Shown here in pieces: positions 8,616 through 17,161 of a stretch of 64,000 nucleotides of DNA. The notes under the pieces were generated by a model. The model was not told where the DNA came from. It worked only from the letters and a program-made list of their open reading frames with translations, and made no database searches. The stretch is taken from NCBI GenBank assembly GCA_938083195.1, contig CALKCK010000024.1:20768-84767 (forward strand), given 5' to 3'. The position numbers were made by a program, and so were the translations under genes. Positions within the stretch are counted from its first letter, which is position 1; each line of letters opens with the position of its first letter. This stretch comes from an uncultured Pirellulaceae bacterium. Lineage in GTDB: Bacteria; Planctomycetota; Planctomycetia; Pirellulales; Pirellulaceae.

Positions 8616-9749
8616 ATGCCCAAAGCGATTTTTACTTCGGGACTTAGAACTCCTTTTGGTCGCTCATTCAAAGGAGCTTACCGAGATGTCCGCGCTGATG
8701 ATTTGTTGGTTGAGGTGTTAAAGGCTCAGGCCGGCCGGCATCCAGAATTATGGAGTGCTTGTCCAGAGGATTTGATTGTTGGTTGTGCTTATCCCGAGCA
8801 TGAGCAGGGTTACAACGTCGGTCGCTTGGCGTCATTAGGGGCGGGGTTGGATGTGCCGGGAATGGTAGTCAATCGACTTTGCGCAAGCAGTCTTGAAGCG
8901 GTTGCGGTTGCAGCGGCCCGCATTAAAGCATCTTGGGGGACAAAGTTTTTGACCGCTGGTATTGAATCGATGAGCCGGATTCCACGACGCGGGGCAAATT
9001 TTTCGGAGTCCGAGTGTATTAAGTCGATCAATCCGCACGCCTACATTCCGAACGGCCAAACCGCTGAGCAAGTGGCTGTGAAATATCCTCAGTTCGACCG
9101 CGTGTCACAAGAAGATTTTGCAGAGCGAAGCCATACCCTCGCGCACCAGGCACATCAGAGTGGGGCTTATTCGGAACAATTGCATCCGTATTTAATTGCG
9201 TGTGATGAATTCGTGAGATACCCAGTGAATCGAGAGAAAATTGCGAGTTTACCACCGGCATTCAGTGAGGGTGGCACCGTTACAGCAGCGACGAGTTCTC
9301 CATTGACCGATGGAGCGACCAGTGGGTGGGTCTTAGAAGAAGCATGTGCCAAGTCGCTTGGGATTTCGGCTGGGTTAGAGGTTGTCGATGTTCAATATGG
9401 TCACGTGCCACCAGAATTAATGGGGTTAGGGCCGGTGCCAGCGACTCAGAAAATATTCGAGCGGAATCGTATTACTGCGAAAGAAGTTTCAGCGTTTGAA
9501 ATCAACGAAGCTTTTGCGATACAGGTTTTGGCTTCCGCCGCGGATCTTGAGATTCCAATGGAGCGGGTCAATTCGTGGGGCGGTGCGTTGGCATTAGGAC
9601 ACCCTCTGGGAGCGAGTGGGTTAAGGTTGGTGATGACACTTCATGATCGGTTGAAACAGCGGGGTGAGGTGGGGGCACTGGGTGTTGCAACGTTGTGTGT
9701 TGGGGGTGGTCAGGGAATGTCGATTTTATTTCGGTGGGTTCGGGTTTAG
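8616..9749 (+). CDS. thiolase (acetyl-CoA acetyltransferase family)
   Basis: A 377-residue thiolase that would cleave acetoacetyl-CoA or a longer 3-oxoacyl-CoA, or run in reverse. The nucleophilic cysteine is in NRLCASSLEAV. The other active-site residues are in ALGHPLGASG (His) and LCVGGGQGMSI (Cys), with EINEAFA before them. ATG 8616 is preceded by GTGAGGG at 8604-8610; GTG 8604 is in frame but less likely. The gene follows the CoA-transferase pair by about 110 bases on the same strand, so the three enzymes form one pathway: 3-oxoacid to 3-oxoacyl-CoA to acetyl-CoA. Chain-length preference is not visible. Confidence 0.92.
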   Translation: MPKAIFTSGLRTPFGRSFKGAYRDVRADDLLVEVLKAQAGRHPELWSACPEDLIVGCAYPEHEQGYNVGRLASLGAGLDVPGMVVNRLCASSLEAVAVAAARIKASWGTKFLTAGIESMSRIPRRGANFSESECIKSINPHAYIPNGQTAEQVAVKYPQFDRVSQEDFAERSHTLAHQAHQSGAYSEQLHPYLIACDEFVRYPVNREKIASLPPAFSEGGTVTAATSSPLTDGATSGWVLEEACAKSLGISAGLEVVDVQYGHVPPELMGLGPVPATQKIFERNRITAKEVSAFEINEAFAIQVLASAADLEIPMERVNSWGGALALGHPLGASGLRLVMTLHDRLKQRGEVGALGVATLCVGGGQGMSILFRWVRV

Positions 9750-9923
9750 TAGCCCTTGTGATTTTCCAATGCGGCTAAGCAGTAATTTGCCACATGTATC
9801 GGAGTTGAAGAACAGAGGTGGGATGCGTGTTTACCCATATGGACGGAGTCGGGGGTATTTAAATCGCGTGTTTATCGAAGAAAATCCTGCGTGTGACGGA
9901 GCCGAGCGCAGACGTCACGGTAT

Positions 9924-9951
9924 TTGACGGGTTAAACCGCAGTGCTATACT
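9924..9951 (+). promoter_or_regulatory. sigma70-type promoter upstream of the SPFH gene
   Basis: TTGACG (9924-9929) and TATACT (9946-9951) are 16 bases apart, a close match to the housekeeping consensus. The site is about 60 bases before the ATG at 10014, which gives a short leader and marks the SPFH gene as the first gene of its own transcript, separate from the thiolase. Confidence 0.55.
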
Positions 9952-10013
9952 TGATCGATCGCGGTAATCTGCCTGCGACTTGCTTTTGAATCTCTTCTTC
10001 CAGGAGTCAGTAA

Positions 10014-11099
10014 ATGGGCTTGTTTGACAAGCTGCGAAATGAACTCGTCGACATTATTGAATGGATCGACGATTCGCGGCACACAATTGCGTGGCGTTTT
10101 CCACGGTACCAGAATGAAATTAAGAATGGTGCCGAGCTTATCGTTCGTCCCGGCCAGATGGCAGTTCTTGTCCACCGAGGTGAAATTGCTGACGTTTTTG
10201 AACCCGGTAACTACAAATTAACAACTGACAATATTCCAATTCTCAGCACGATCATGGGTTGGAAGCACGGTTTTAATAGTCCGTTCCGCTCAGAGGTTTA
10301 TTTCGTCAGTACCCGTCAGATCACTGACTTGAAGTGGGGAACGCCCAATCCAATTATGTTCCGTGATCCGGATTTTGGTCCGATTCGGTTACGTGCGTTT
10401 GGAACCTATTCTCTGCGAGCGGAGGATCCAAAGGCGTTGTTAAAGGAATTGATTGGAACAGATTCATCCTTTGAAGCTGACGAAATTAGTGAGCTAATGC
10501 GTTCGATTTTGATCACCGCGTTGGCAGATTTGTTAGGTGAATCGAAAGTCGCGGCTCTCGATTTGGCAAGTCATTATGGTGATTTCTCCGAGCAGCTTCG
10601 CAAGGCGGTTCTGGAGCGAGTCGACGATGAATATGGACTCGATATCCCTCAGCTGAACATCGTCAATATCTCGTTACCTGAGGAAGTTGAGAAAGCAATC
10701 GATACACGCAGTAGTATGGGCGTGATTGGTGATATGAACCGGTTCCAGCAGTTCCAGATGGGTAATGCAATGATGGCTGCTGCTGATAATCCAGCAGGCG
10801 GTGGTGCCGCCGATGGAATGGGTTTGGGAATGGGGTTCGCGATGGCCAACCAAATGGTTCAGTCTCCCGGTTTGTCTGCTCCTCCCGCGCCGCCGCAAGC
10901 GACGTGGCACATTTCGGTCAACGGTCAGTCGCAAGGACCTTACAATGACGCCCAGTTGATTCAGATGATTCAGAGCGGAGGCGTTCTCGCGTCGACCAAT
11001 GTTTGGTCACCATCCCTTGGCCAGTGGATGACTGCAGGGCAAGTGCCGCAGTTATCAGGTCACTTTGGCGCCGTACCGCCTCCCCCGCCACCTAGTTAG
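10014..11099 (+). CDS. SPFH-domain protein with C-terminal GYF_2 (DUF4339) domain
   Basis: A 361-residue protein beginning MGLFDKLRNELVDIIEW, typical of the YdjI/virion-core-protein-like branch of SPFH (stomatin/flotillin-related) proteins. The SPFH region spans about residues 30-235 (IVRPGQMAVLVHRGEIADVF, then LPEEVEKAIDTRSSMGVIG). A Met/Ala/Gly-rich linker and a Pro-rich stretch lead to a C-terminal GYF_2 domain (about 300-345; GPYNDAQLIQMIQSGG and WSPSLGQWMTAGQVP). No signal peptide is seen, so it is probably cytoplasmic or membrane-peripheral. The next gene encodes a zinc-ribbon protein. In Bacillus the YdjI and YdjG homologues sit together and help recruit PspA, so a membrane-stress role is a fair inference. 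Confidence 0.88.
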   Translation: MGLFDKLRNELVDIIEWIDDSRHTIAWRFPRYQNEIKNGAELIVRPGQMAVLVHRGEIADVFEPGNYKLTTDNIPILSTIMGWKHGFNSPFRSEVYFVSTRQITDLKWGTPNPIMFRDPDFGPIRLRAFGTYSLRAEDPKALLKELIGTDSSFEADEISELMRSILITALADLLGESKVAALDLASHYGDFSEQLRKAVLERVDDEYGLDIPQLNIVNISLPEEVEKAIDTRSSMGVIGDMNRFQQFQMGNAMMAAADNPAGGGAADGMGLGMGFAMANQMVQSPGLSAPPAPPQATWHISVNGQSQGPYNDAQLIQMIQSGGVLASTNVWSPSLGQWMTAGQVPQLSGHFGAVPPPPPPS

Positions 11100-11234
11100 T
11101 CGATTCGGAAACATCGTCGCCGCCGGCAGCTGATTTGCAAACACAAATCTGCTGTGGCGAAGATGTTTTTCAGTGGATCACGATTGAATTCTTAGAACCT
11201 CGTTGTGGGTCTAGTAAAGTCGAGCGAAAGTGAT

Positions 11235-12410
11235 ATGGAATCTCCGGAATCTGAAGTTGAGGAATTCCTTGGCCGCAGTGACGTCGTCGGCGCGACGACG
11301 GATGAAGGCAAGGGGCGGATTTTTCCATGCGAAAGCTGTGGAGCCGATTTTGAATTCAATATTGGTGAACAAAAACTGAAGTGCCCGTTTTGTGGGTTTG
11401 AGAAAGACGTTGAACTTGCAGAAGATAGCGAGGTGTTGGAGCAGGATTTTCACGCTATGCTCGCGCGCGTTGTTGAGTTTCGTGAGCTAGACGAGAAGGC
11501 AAAAGCAAAAGAGGCTCAGGGGGCAAGTGGCTGCAGTGAAGTTCGCTGCGAATCTTGCAGCGGTGTCGTTGTTTTCACGGGGACGTTAACCAGTACCGAT
11601 TGTCCCTACTGCGGTTCACCCATTCAACGCGAAAATGTACATACTGCGACTCGGCGCGTTCCCGTCGATGGTGTTTTGCCGTTTCTAGTCGAACGCAGCA
11701 CCGTGCAGGGGAAACTGAAAGAGTGGGTGAAGTCGAGGTGGTTTGCGCCGGGAGATTTTAAGAAGCAGGGCGCCCAAGGAAAATTTAATGGAGTGTATCT
11801 CCCGTATTGGACGTTTGATTCGCTAACGTTTAATGCGTACTCGGGCGAGCGGGGAGAGAATTATACGGTCCGTGTTGGAACGGGGAAAAATAAGCGAACT
11901 GAGACCCGCACTCGCTGGCACCCTGCATCCGGGAAATTTCAACGTTTTTTCGATGATGTTTTGGTGGTTGCCAGTCAGGGCTTTCCGGAAAGCTACATCA
12001 TCGCGCTGGAACCTTGGCCGCTGACCGAATGTGTGCCCTTCACTCAGCAATATCTCGCCGGATATTTAGCGCGGACTTACGACATTGAATTAGATAGTGG
12101 ATTTGAACAGGGAAAAAAGCGGATTGATGCGGAAATTTTATCTGATGTGCGGGGGCGGATTGGCGGAGATAAGCAACGCGTTCATTCGGTCAAGTCTCGG
12201 TACGATGCGGTTACCTACAAGCACTTGTTACTGCCAGTTTATCTAATGACTTACCGGTTTAAAAATAAACCGTATCGGATTTTTGTAAACGCGGTGACTG
12301 GTGAGATTCAGGGGCAACGTCCCTACAGTTGGGTGAAAATCCTAATGGCAGTCCTCGCTGGAGTCCTCGCCGTCATTGCAGCGGTCGTCATTTTCAATAT
12401 GGCGGGTTGA
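11235..12410 (+). CDS. double zinc-ribbon membrane protein (YdjG-like)
   Basis: About 391 residues with two CxxC...CxxC zinc ribbons: CESCGADFEF...CPFCGFEK near the N-terminus and CESCSGVVVF...CPYCGSPI about 75 residues later. A beta-rich middle domain (YLPYWTFDSLTFNAYSGERG) follows, and the protein ends with one membrane helix (ILMAVLAGVLAVIAAVVIF), so it is probably anchored with the ribbons in the cytoplasm. ATG 11235 is preferred; GTG 11205 is an in-frame alternative. It follows the SPFH gene on the same strand. The pairing recalls YdjI/YdjG of Bacillus, although no PspA gene is seen here. Confidence 0.82.
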   Translation: MESPESEVEEFLGRSDVVGATTDEGKGRIFPCESCGADFEFNIGEQKLKCPFCGFEKDVELAEDSEVLEQDFHAMLARVVEFRELDEKAKAKEAQGASGCSEVRCESCSGVVVFTGTLTSTDCPYCGSPIQRENVHTATRRVPVDGVLPFLVERSTVQGKLKEWVKSRWFAPGDFKKQGAQGKFNGVYLPYWTFDSLTFNAYSGERGENYTVRVGTGKNKRTETRTRWHPASGKFQRFFDDVLVVASQGFPESYIIALEPWPLTECVPFTQQYLAGYLARTYDIELDSGFEQGKKRIDAEILSDVRGRIGGDKQRVHSVKSRYDAVTYKHLLLPVYLMTYRFKNKPYRIFVNAVTGEIQGQRPYSWVKILMAVLAGVLAVIAAVVIFNMAG

Positions 12411-12798
12411 TAGTTAGCCCGCTGTCTTCCTTCGGCGGCACCGAGTTTTGATTTGAGAAGTCTTTTCTTTGTCCAGAGAGCAGCTTGTTTCAGTGGTTAG
12501 AAAATCGCTTAAAAATGAGGCTGTCGCGAGACAACGTCTACTATTTGGATTGTTCCCTTGAACGATTGGAATTGGTTGATGGCCTCTTTATTTCAAAAGC
12601 ATCAAAAAACCATTGGTTTTAAGCGATTCTGTGAACGGCTTTCGAATTAACGATTTCAAGGTGTTTTTGAACCGTCTGTTCGAGCTGTTCGGGTTGATTG
12701 TCGCGAGCCGATGGCTAACATGACGGAAGCAGGAGTTGGTGTGCGGCCACTCCTATTTTTATCCTAGATTCGAATTCTCATTTCGATGGAATCCTCTC
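12411..12798. other. gene-free stretch before the radical SAM gene
   Basis: Nothing coding is convincing in these 388 bases. I see no T-rich hairpin after the zinc-ribbon gene and no clear promoter hexamers. The open frame running back from the radical SAM gene to 12736 has no conserved residues and is treated as leader. Confidence 0.4.
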
Positions 12799-14211
12799 AT
12801 GTCAACGATCTCCAATTTTACTGCTTCAGAAAAAGCTCAGGCCTTTGTTAGTTCGATTGAAAAAGCAAAATATGATCGTCAGATTACATCGGGTTTGAAA
12901 AAGTTCATCGACAAATCCGTTGCTCCGGAGATGCAGAGTTTCTACAGCGAGGACGAGTTAGCGGCGCTGGTAGAAATCAAAGGGACAGAGAGAGACATTG
13001 AATCCCGCATGCCCGTTAAGATTACCCGGCATTATTTTGAACAGGCCAAGAACAGTGCTGCGATTCAGCAGTTAATCAAGGCCAGCCCTGCCGAGACCTT
13101 TGACCTTGCGGGGTCTCAGGATCCTGGGAAGCAGATGGATTACAGTCCGGTTGAGGGCTTGCTGCACAAGTACGAGATTGGGCTGATCTATGTCGCGTCA
13201 ACCTGTTCGGCACACTGTCGGTTTTGTTACCGGGAGGAGCTCATTGCGAAGAAAGAGGTGGCGCGTCCCGATGGAGCGATGGCTCCTAAAGGATTGGCAA
13301 AAGTGGAAGAAATCTGTAGCTACATCGTTACTCACAACCAAGAGGTTGACTCTAACGGAGGAAAACATCCTGAGACTGGCCGTGAAAAACTTAGAGAGAT
13401 TTTGATGTCTGGCGGAGATCCAATGGTTCTCAGTAATAAAATTATTGGTAATTGGTGGGCGTCGTTGGCCGACGCTGGGATTGAGAACATTCGGCTCGGC
13501 ACGAAGGAGTTGGCCTTTTTTCCGGATCGATTCGATGATTCGTTTTTTAAGATGCTGGACGGGTTTCATGAAGCCTATCCCGGAGTCAATCTTCGATTTG
13601 TTGTCCATTTTAATCATCCTGATGAGTTTCTGGAAAAAGACGATCAAGGTAATTATCTTTCCGACCCGAGTGGGGGACTGGTTTGGTTGGGCAACACTCG
13701 TCGCTCGGTAAAGCGATTGAAGAGTCGCAATTGGGTGAATCTTGATAATCAGTCTCCCATCATTAAAGGTATCAATGATAATCCTGACGCATTGCGCATT
13801 TTACAGCGTGAATTAAAACGGAATGGGATTGAGAATTCAAGATTTTATTGTGGACGTGATATCGTCGGCCATCGCGCCTTTAATTTGACGATTGAAGAGG
13901 CGTGGAGAATCCTAAATGAATCTCAAAAGGGGCTCTCGGGTATCGAGTCGCACGCGAAGCTATCGATCACTCACTATAAAGGAAAGACTGAAGTTTGTGC
14001 GGTGACTGAAGAGCCTATGGATGTTCCCCATGGTGAAAATGGTGTCTTAGTCTTTAAGCTTTATCGTGGTGCCGCCGATGCAAAGTATCGAGGTAAGATT
14101 GCAATTGTTGGGCGGAATCCTGAAGCGATTTGGTTCAATGATTACGAGGATCGAATTATCTTTGACGAAGCAGGGTTGTTTACAAGCGGCACGGGTAAAC
14201 CGGTTTACTAG
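12799..14211 (+). CDS. KamA-family radical SAM protein (aminomutase-like)
   Basis: A 470-residue relative of lysine 2,3-aminomutase. The radical SAM cluster motif is at Cys136, Cys140 and Cys143 (CSAHCRFCYRE), followed by ILMSGGDPMVLSN, the family's SAM-binding GGDP motif. The C-terminal third contains RFYCGRDIVGHRAFNLT and SGIESHAKLSITHYKGKTE. In true lysine 2,3-aminomutases the PLP lysine sits in a glycine-rich PGGGGK motif; here the equivalent region reads HYKGK, so PLP binding and substrate probably differ. ATG 12799 is chosen from the conserved N-terminus. A class III PLP aminotransferase begins 51 bases downstream. Together they suggest amino-group migration plus transamination on an unknown amino acid. 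Confidence 0.85.
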   Translation: MSTISNFTASEKAQAFVSSIEKAKYDRQITSGLKKFIDKSVAPEMQSFYSEDELAALVEIKGTERDIESRMPVKITRHYFEQAKNSAAIQQLIKASPAETFDLAGSQDPGKQMDYSPVEGLLHKYEIGLIYVASTCSAHCRFCYREELIAKKEVARPDGAMAPKGLAKVEEICSYIVTHNQEVDSNGGKHPETGREKLREILMSGGDPMVLSNKIIGNWWASLADAGIENIRLGTKELAFFPDRFDDSFFKMLDGFHEAYPGVNLRFVVHFNHPDEFLEKDDQGNYLSDPSGGLVWLGNTRRSVKRLKSRNWVNLDNQSPIIKGINDNPDALRILQRELKRNGIENSRFYCGRDIVGHRAFNLTIEEAWRILNESQKGLSGIESHAKLSITHYKGKTEVCAVTEEPMDVPHGENGVLVFKLYRGAADAKYRGKIAIVGRNPEAIWFNDYEDRIIFDEAGLFTSGTGKPVY

Positions 14212-14262
14212 TAGTGAGTTGGGTAGCCTTTCATTTAAGTTGTTTTTTGATTGATTAGAAAA

Positions 14263-15576
14263 ATGAGACCGCAAACAAAAAGCCAGTCCTTGTACAAAGA
14301 AGCGCTCCAGGTACTCCCCGGCGGTATCAGTCGCAATACGATTTTTCGAAGGCCCAATCCAGACTACGTTGATTTTGGCAAGGGTTGTAGGGTCACGGAT
14401 CTCGATGGTGTAACTCGCATCGATTTTGCCAATAACATGGCATCTTTAATTCACGGTCATGCTCATCCGGCGATCATTGAGGCAGTCACTCATCAGCTCC
14501 AACAGGGAACTGCGTTTACGATGGCCACCGAAGCGGAGCTGCGGTTTGCCCAGCACATCTGCGATCGGAATCAGGGTTTTGAAAAAATTCGATTTATGAA
14601 TTCGGGAACCGAAGCCGTGATGGCGGGAATTAAAGCCGCCAGAGCGATCACCGGGCGTCCTAAAATCGCGAAATCGGAGGGGGCTTACCACGGGACTTAC
14701 GACTATGCGGAAGTTAGTCAGAAATCAAACCCAAAGAATTGGGGCAGTGTAGCGTCTCCGCAAAGCGTTCCAGTTGTGGAAGGAACTCCGCAGGCGGCAC
14801 TCGATGACGTTATTGTTTTTCCATTCAATAACGTTGATCAAACGCTTGAATTGTTAGATCAGCACGCGGACGAGTTGGCTTGCGTTTTGATTGATCCCCT
14901 GCCCCACCGTGTTGGATTAATCCCAGCAAGTCAGGAGTATATGCAGGCAATTCGGAAATGGACGCTCGATCACGATTGCATCTTTTTACTGGATGAAGTG
15001 ATTACGTTTCGAATGGGTTGGGGAGGTGCTCAGGACTGGTATGAGGTTGAGCCAGATTTAACTGCGTTGGGCAAAATCATTGGCGGTGGATTTCCTGTAG
15101 GCGGCTTGGTTGGTAAAGATGAGTTCATGTCGGTGCTGGATCCAACGCGAGATCGGCTGCCGTTTCCATTTTCTGGAACGTTCTCTGCGAACCCGGTGAC
15201 GATGACGGCAGGGCGAGTAGCTATGGAGTTGTTTGATCGTCAAGCGGTAGACCGGCTCAATCAGCTTGGAGATTATTCACGGTTGAAAATTTCCCAAGCA
15301 ATTGAATCTGTCGGAGCGAATGCTTGCGTGACCGGGGCCGGTTCGATGTTTCGCGTTCACTTAAAGTCAGAGGCTCCAACGGGATACAGGGAGACGTATT
15401 CAGATCCAACCGAAAATAAGCAAATTGAATTCCTTGTTAACTTTCTTTATGAACGAGGATTCATGATGATCAACACTTGCTCTGCGGCGCTTTCGACGGT
15501 GCTGAGTGAAGCAGAGATCGATTCGATGGTTGAGTCCCTCTCGGAGGGACTGGAAGTTATTCAGAAAAATCAATAA
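14263..15576 (+). CDS. class III PLP aminotransferase (glutamate-1-semialdehyde aminomutase-like)
   Basis: About 437 residues of fold-type I aminotransferase. It has the glutamate-1-semialdehyde aminomutase-like opening VLPGGISRNTIF, FMNSGTEAVMAGIKAAR (PLP phosphate region), LLDEVITFRMGWGG (the Asp that binds the pyridine nitrogen) and TALGKIIGGGFPVGG with the Schiff-base lysine. ATG 14263 is chosen over the upstream TTG. It follows the KamA-like gene closely and very likely shares its transcript and pathway. It is unlikely to be the haem-pathway HemL, since it is tied to a radical SAM aminomutase and has no haem gene near it, but this cannot be excluded by sequence reading. Confidence 0.87.
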   Translation: MRPQTKSQSLYKEALQVLPGGISRNTIFRRPNPDYVDFGKGCRVTDLDGVTRIDFANNMASLIHGHAHPAIIEAVTHQLQQGTAFTMATEAELRFAQHICDRNQGFEKIRFMNSGTEAVMAGIKAARAITGRPKIAKSEGAYHGTYDYAEVSQKSNPKNWGSVASPQSVPVVEGTPQAALDDVIVFPFNNVDQTLELLDQHADELACVLIDPLPHRVGLIPASQEYMQAIRKWTLDHDCIFLLDEVITFRMGWGGAQDWYEVEPDLTALGKIIGGGFPVGGLVGKDEFMSVLDPTRDRLPFPFSGTFSANPVTMTAGRVAMELFDRQAVDRLNQLGDYSRLKISQAIESVGANACVTGAGSMFRVHLKSEAPTGYRETYSDPTENKQIEFLVNFLYERGFMMINTCSAALSTVLSEAEIDSMVESLSEGLEVIQKNQ

Positions 15577-15636
15577 ATGCCCCAGGCCATTGCGTCGAGT
15601 AATTTTTCTTTCTAATGCAATTCATGCGTAGCGCAT

Positions 15637-15666
15637 AAAAAACGAGGCCTCAATTGTGAGGCCTCG
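15637..15666 (-). terminator. rho-independent terminator for the 15695 gene
   Basis: A perfect 10-bp stem (CGAGGCCTCA/TGAGGCCTCG, 15643-15666) with an ATTG loop is followed on the minus strand by six T residues (15637-15642). It lies 28 bases past the stop of the small secreted protein gene. In the plus direction there is no T-run, so it mainly serves the minus strand. Confidence 0.85.
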
Positions 15667-15694
15667 AATCAAGCTGTTTGAAAGCAGGCGAGGT

Positions 15695-16117
15695 TTACTT
15701 CGTTGGAGCGGCTGGGAGTCCAGCGTCTGAGGGCAAGCTCATTTGCTTTAGTGCAGCATCTAGCGAATCGAGTGAACTGGCCCGTGAGTCTTGAGGGGCA
15801 GCCGGTTTTCCGACAAGTTTATCTAGGTTGGCTGGTCCCGGGCCAGGCATGTCGGGGAATGGAACGCTGGGGTTGTAGGCCGGGTAATATGGGGCTACGG
15901 GGACTGGAACGGGATAGCGTGGATAAGAGTAGCGTCGGTACGGAGCAGCATTGACGCCGATGTTGATGCCGCGATTCAGTGTCGCAGCTCGGTTGACCGC
16001 AGCGGCTCGATAAGCGGCATTGTGGTATCCGCCAAAGCCGTGTGCAACGCATTCGTTGTGCTGTAGTAAGGCAAAGGCGAAAAGTATGGCTGTCAGTGTT
16101 AAGATTCGTTTGATCAT
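15695..16117 (-). CDS. small secreted Tyr/Pro/Ala-rich protein
   Basis: A 140-residue exported protein with a signal peptide (residues about 1-25, ending at CVAHG). It is followed by an Ala/Asn/Arg-rich region and a Tyr/Pro tract (YPRYPVPVPVAPYYPAYNP) that is probably extended and surface exposed. The last 50 residues are hydrophilic and Ser/Asp/Leu-rich. No enzyme motif is present. It lies 53 bases downstream of a DUF4440 gene on the same strand. The same order (DUF4440 protein, then secreted low-complexity protein) recurs at 22655-25481 and 33455-35805, but this copy is short and lacks the conserved C-terminal domain of the other two. It has its own terminator. Confidence 0.8.
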   Translation of the reverse strand: MIKRILTLTAILFAFALLQHNECVAHGFGGYHNAAYRAAAVNRAATLNRGINIGVNAAPYRRYSYPRYPVPVPVAPYYPAYNPSVPFPDMPGPGPANLDKLVGKPAAPQDSRASSLDSLDAALKQMSLPSDAGLPAAPTK

Positions 16118-16170
16118 GTTTATTCCAGTCAGTGGACGGTTTGTAGTTATTGTTCTGGGGGACGAAGGGG

Positions 16171-17079
16171 TTACTTAGCGCGTTTGAGTCTTAATTCAGC
16201 TGTTTCCGCGAGCGGTTCATTTCCCATGATTCGATTGGTTGACTTCCATACCAGCGTATCGTCACCCGAAAAATTCCAATAGTTGGTCGCAGCCGTTACG
16301 GTTCCGTCACTCGTGACGCCACTGGATTGAATCATCCAGCCTTTTTCGGTGGGAGACCAAGTGGCAACTCCGTTCCCACCGGTAGAGTCAAACAACCATG
16401 ATGTGATCTGTTGGCTGGACGGTTCCCAACCAATGATTTGGGTACCTGACAAGGTGGTTTTTCCATCGATAGAAACTGAGAAATCTCTCTCGATAAATTT
16501 TTTGTTGGCAATCCAGCGGTAGGTCGTTTTAATTTTTCCTGCACTAGTCTCGTGGCTCCAAGTGCCGATCAATTTTTCAAGCTCGCTAAAACGTTCGAAA
16601 TTTGATTTGGCTTCGATACGCATATCTCGTGCGGAGGCGATCAACCATTTGCCATTTTTCTTTACATGAATCAAAACGTAATGGCATTCGACCGGGGCGA
16701 ATTCACCAAGCGTTGCGGTGCCTTCTTCGATGGCACTGGTGTCCGACAGCATTTTAATTTCTTCGATGTCAATCTTGATTTTGACACCAGGGTATTGCTT
16801 GAAAAAATTTGCATATTCTTGCTCAATGGCTTCACGACCATTGAATTCAATACCTGCCTCGTTGGTGTAGTCACCTTCCTCGGTCCATTGCGCAGCGATT
16901 GCTTTGGCATCGGCGGAATTAAACGCGTTGGCAAAGGTTTTTGCACATTCCCGAATTTCAGTTTCATTGAGTGTTGTCGGAGCGCGTGTTTCCTCGGCGT
17001 TCAGGATTGGAGGAGCTAACATCATCCCCGTGATCGGTCCGATCAGAAGGAGGCCGATGATGAACTGAGTAAATTTCAT
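16171..17079 (-). CDS. secreted DUF4440/SnoaL-like protein with lipocalin-like C-terminus (copy A)
   Basis: About 302 residues. The signal peptide (MKFTQFIIGLLLIGPITG..., ending near NAEE) is followed by a SnoaL/DUF4440 cone domain of the SgcJ/EcaC type (about 40-160; FANAFNSADAKAIAAQWTEE and FNGREAIEQEYANFF). A C-terminal domain follows (about 170-300) containing LIGTWSHETSAG, TQIIGWEPSSQQITSWLFDS and a closing Lys/Arg tail. ATG 17079 starts a clean signal peptide; the longer frame to 17250 includes a duplicated 18-mer and is unlikely. Two paralogues lie at 22655-23620 and 34873-35805. Ligand and reaction are unknown; the fold often binds small hydrophobic molecules or acts as an isomerase. 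Confidence 0.85.
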   Translation of the reverse strand: MKFTQFIIGLLLIGPITGMMLAPPILNAEETRAPTTLNETEIRECAKTFANAFNSADAKAIAAQWTEEGDYTNEAGIEFNGREAIEQEYANFFKQYPGVKIKIDIEEIKMLSDTSAIEEGTATLGEFAPVECHYVLIHVKKNGKWLIASARDMRIEAKSNFERFSELEKLIGTWSHETSAGKIKTTYRWIANKKFIERDFSVSIDGKTTLSGTQIIGWEPSSQQITSWLFDSTGGNGVATWSPTEKGWMIQSSGVTSDGTVTAATNYWNFSGDDTLVWKSTNRIMGNEPLAETAELRLKRAK

Positions 17080-17125
17080 TGGATGGCTTTCAGTAGGTTG
17101 TTCCAGTAACTCTGGAGCGTTGGTA

Positions 17126-17161
17126 ATTAATTGAGTTTTGGGGATTAATTGAGTTTTGGGG
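17126..17161. repeat. 18-bp tandem duplication
   Basis: The unit ATTAATTGAGTTTTGGGG is repeated exactly twice, at 17126-17143 and 17144-17161, in the leader of DUF4440 copy A. It is followed by a T-run. The sequence shows a recent slippage duplication; an operator function is possible but unsupported. Confidence 0.7.

Noticed and set aside
9664..9927. Plus-strand open frame of 87 codons over the end of the thiolase
   Set aside because: It overlaps the conserved thiolase end in another frame and has no recognisable content.
16666..17019. Plus-strand open frame of 117 codons opposite DUF4440 copy A
   Set aside because: A shadow of the conserved DUF4440 frame on the other strand.
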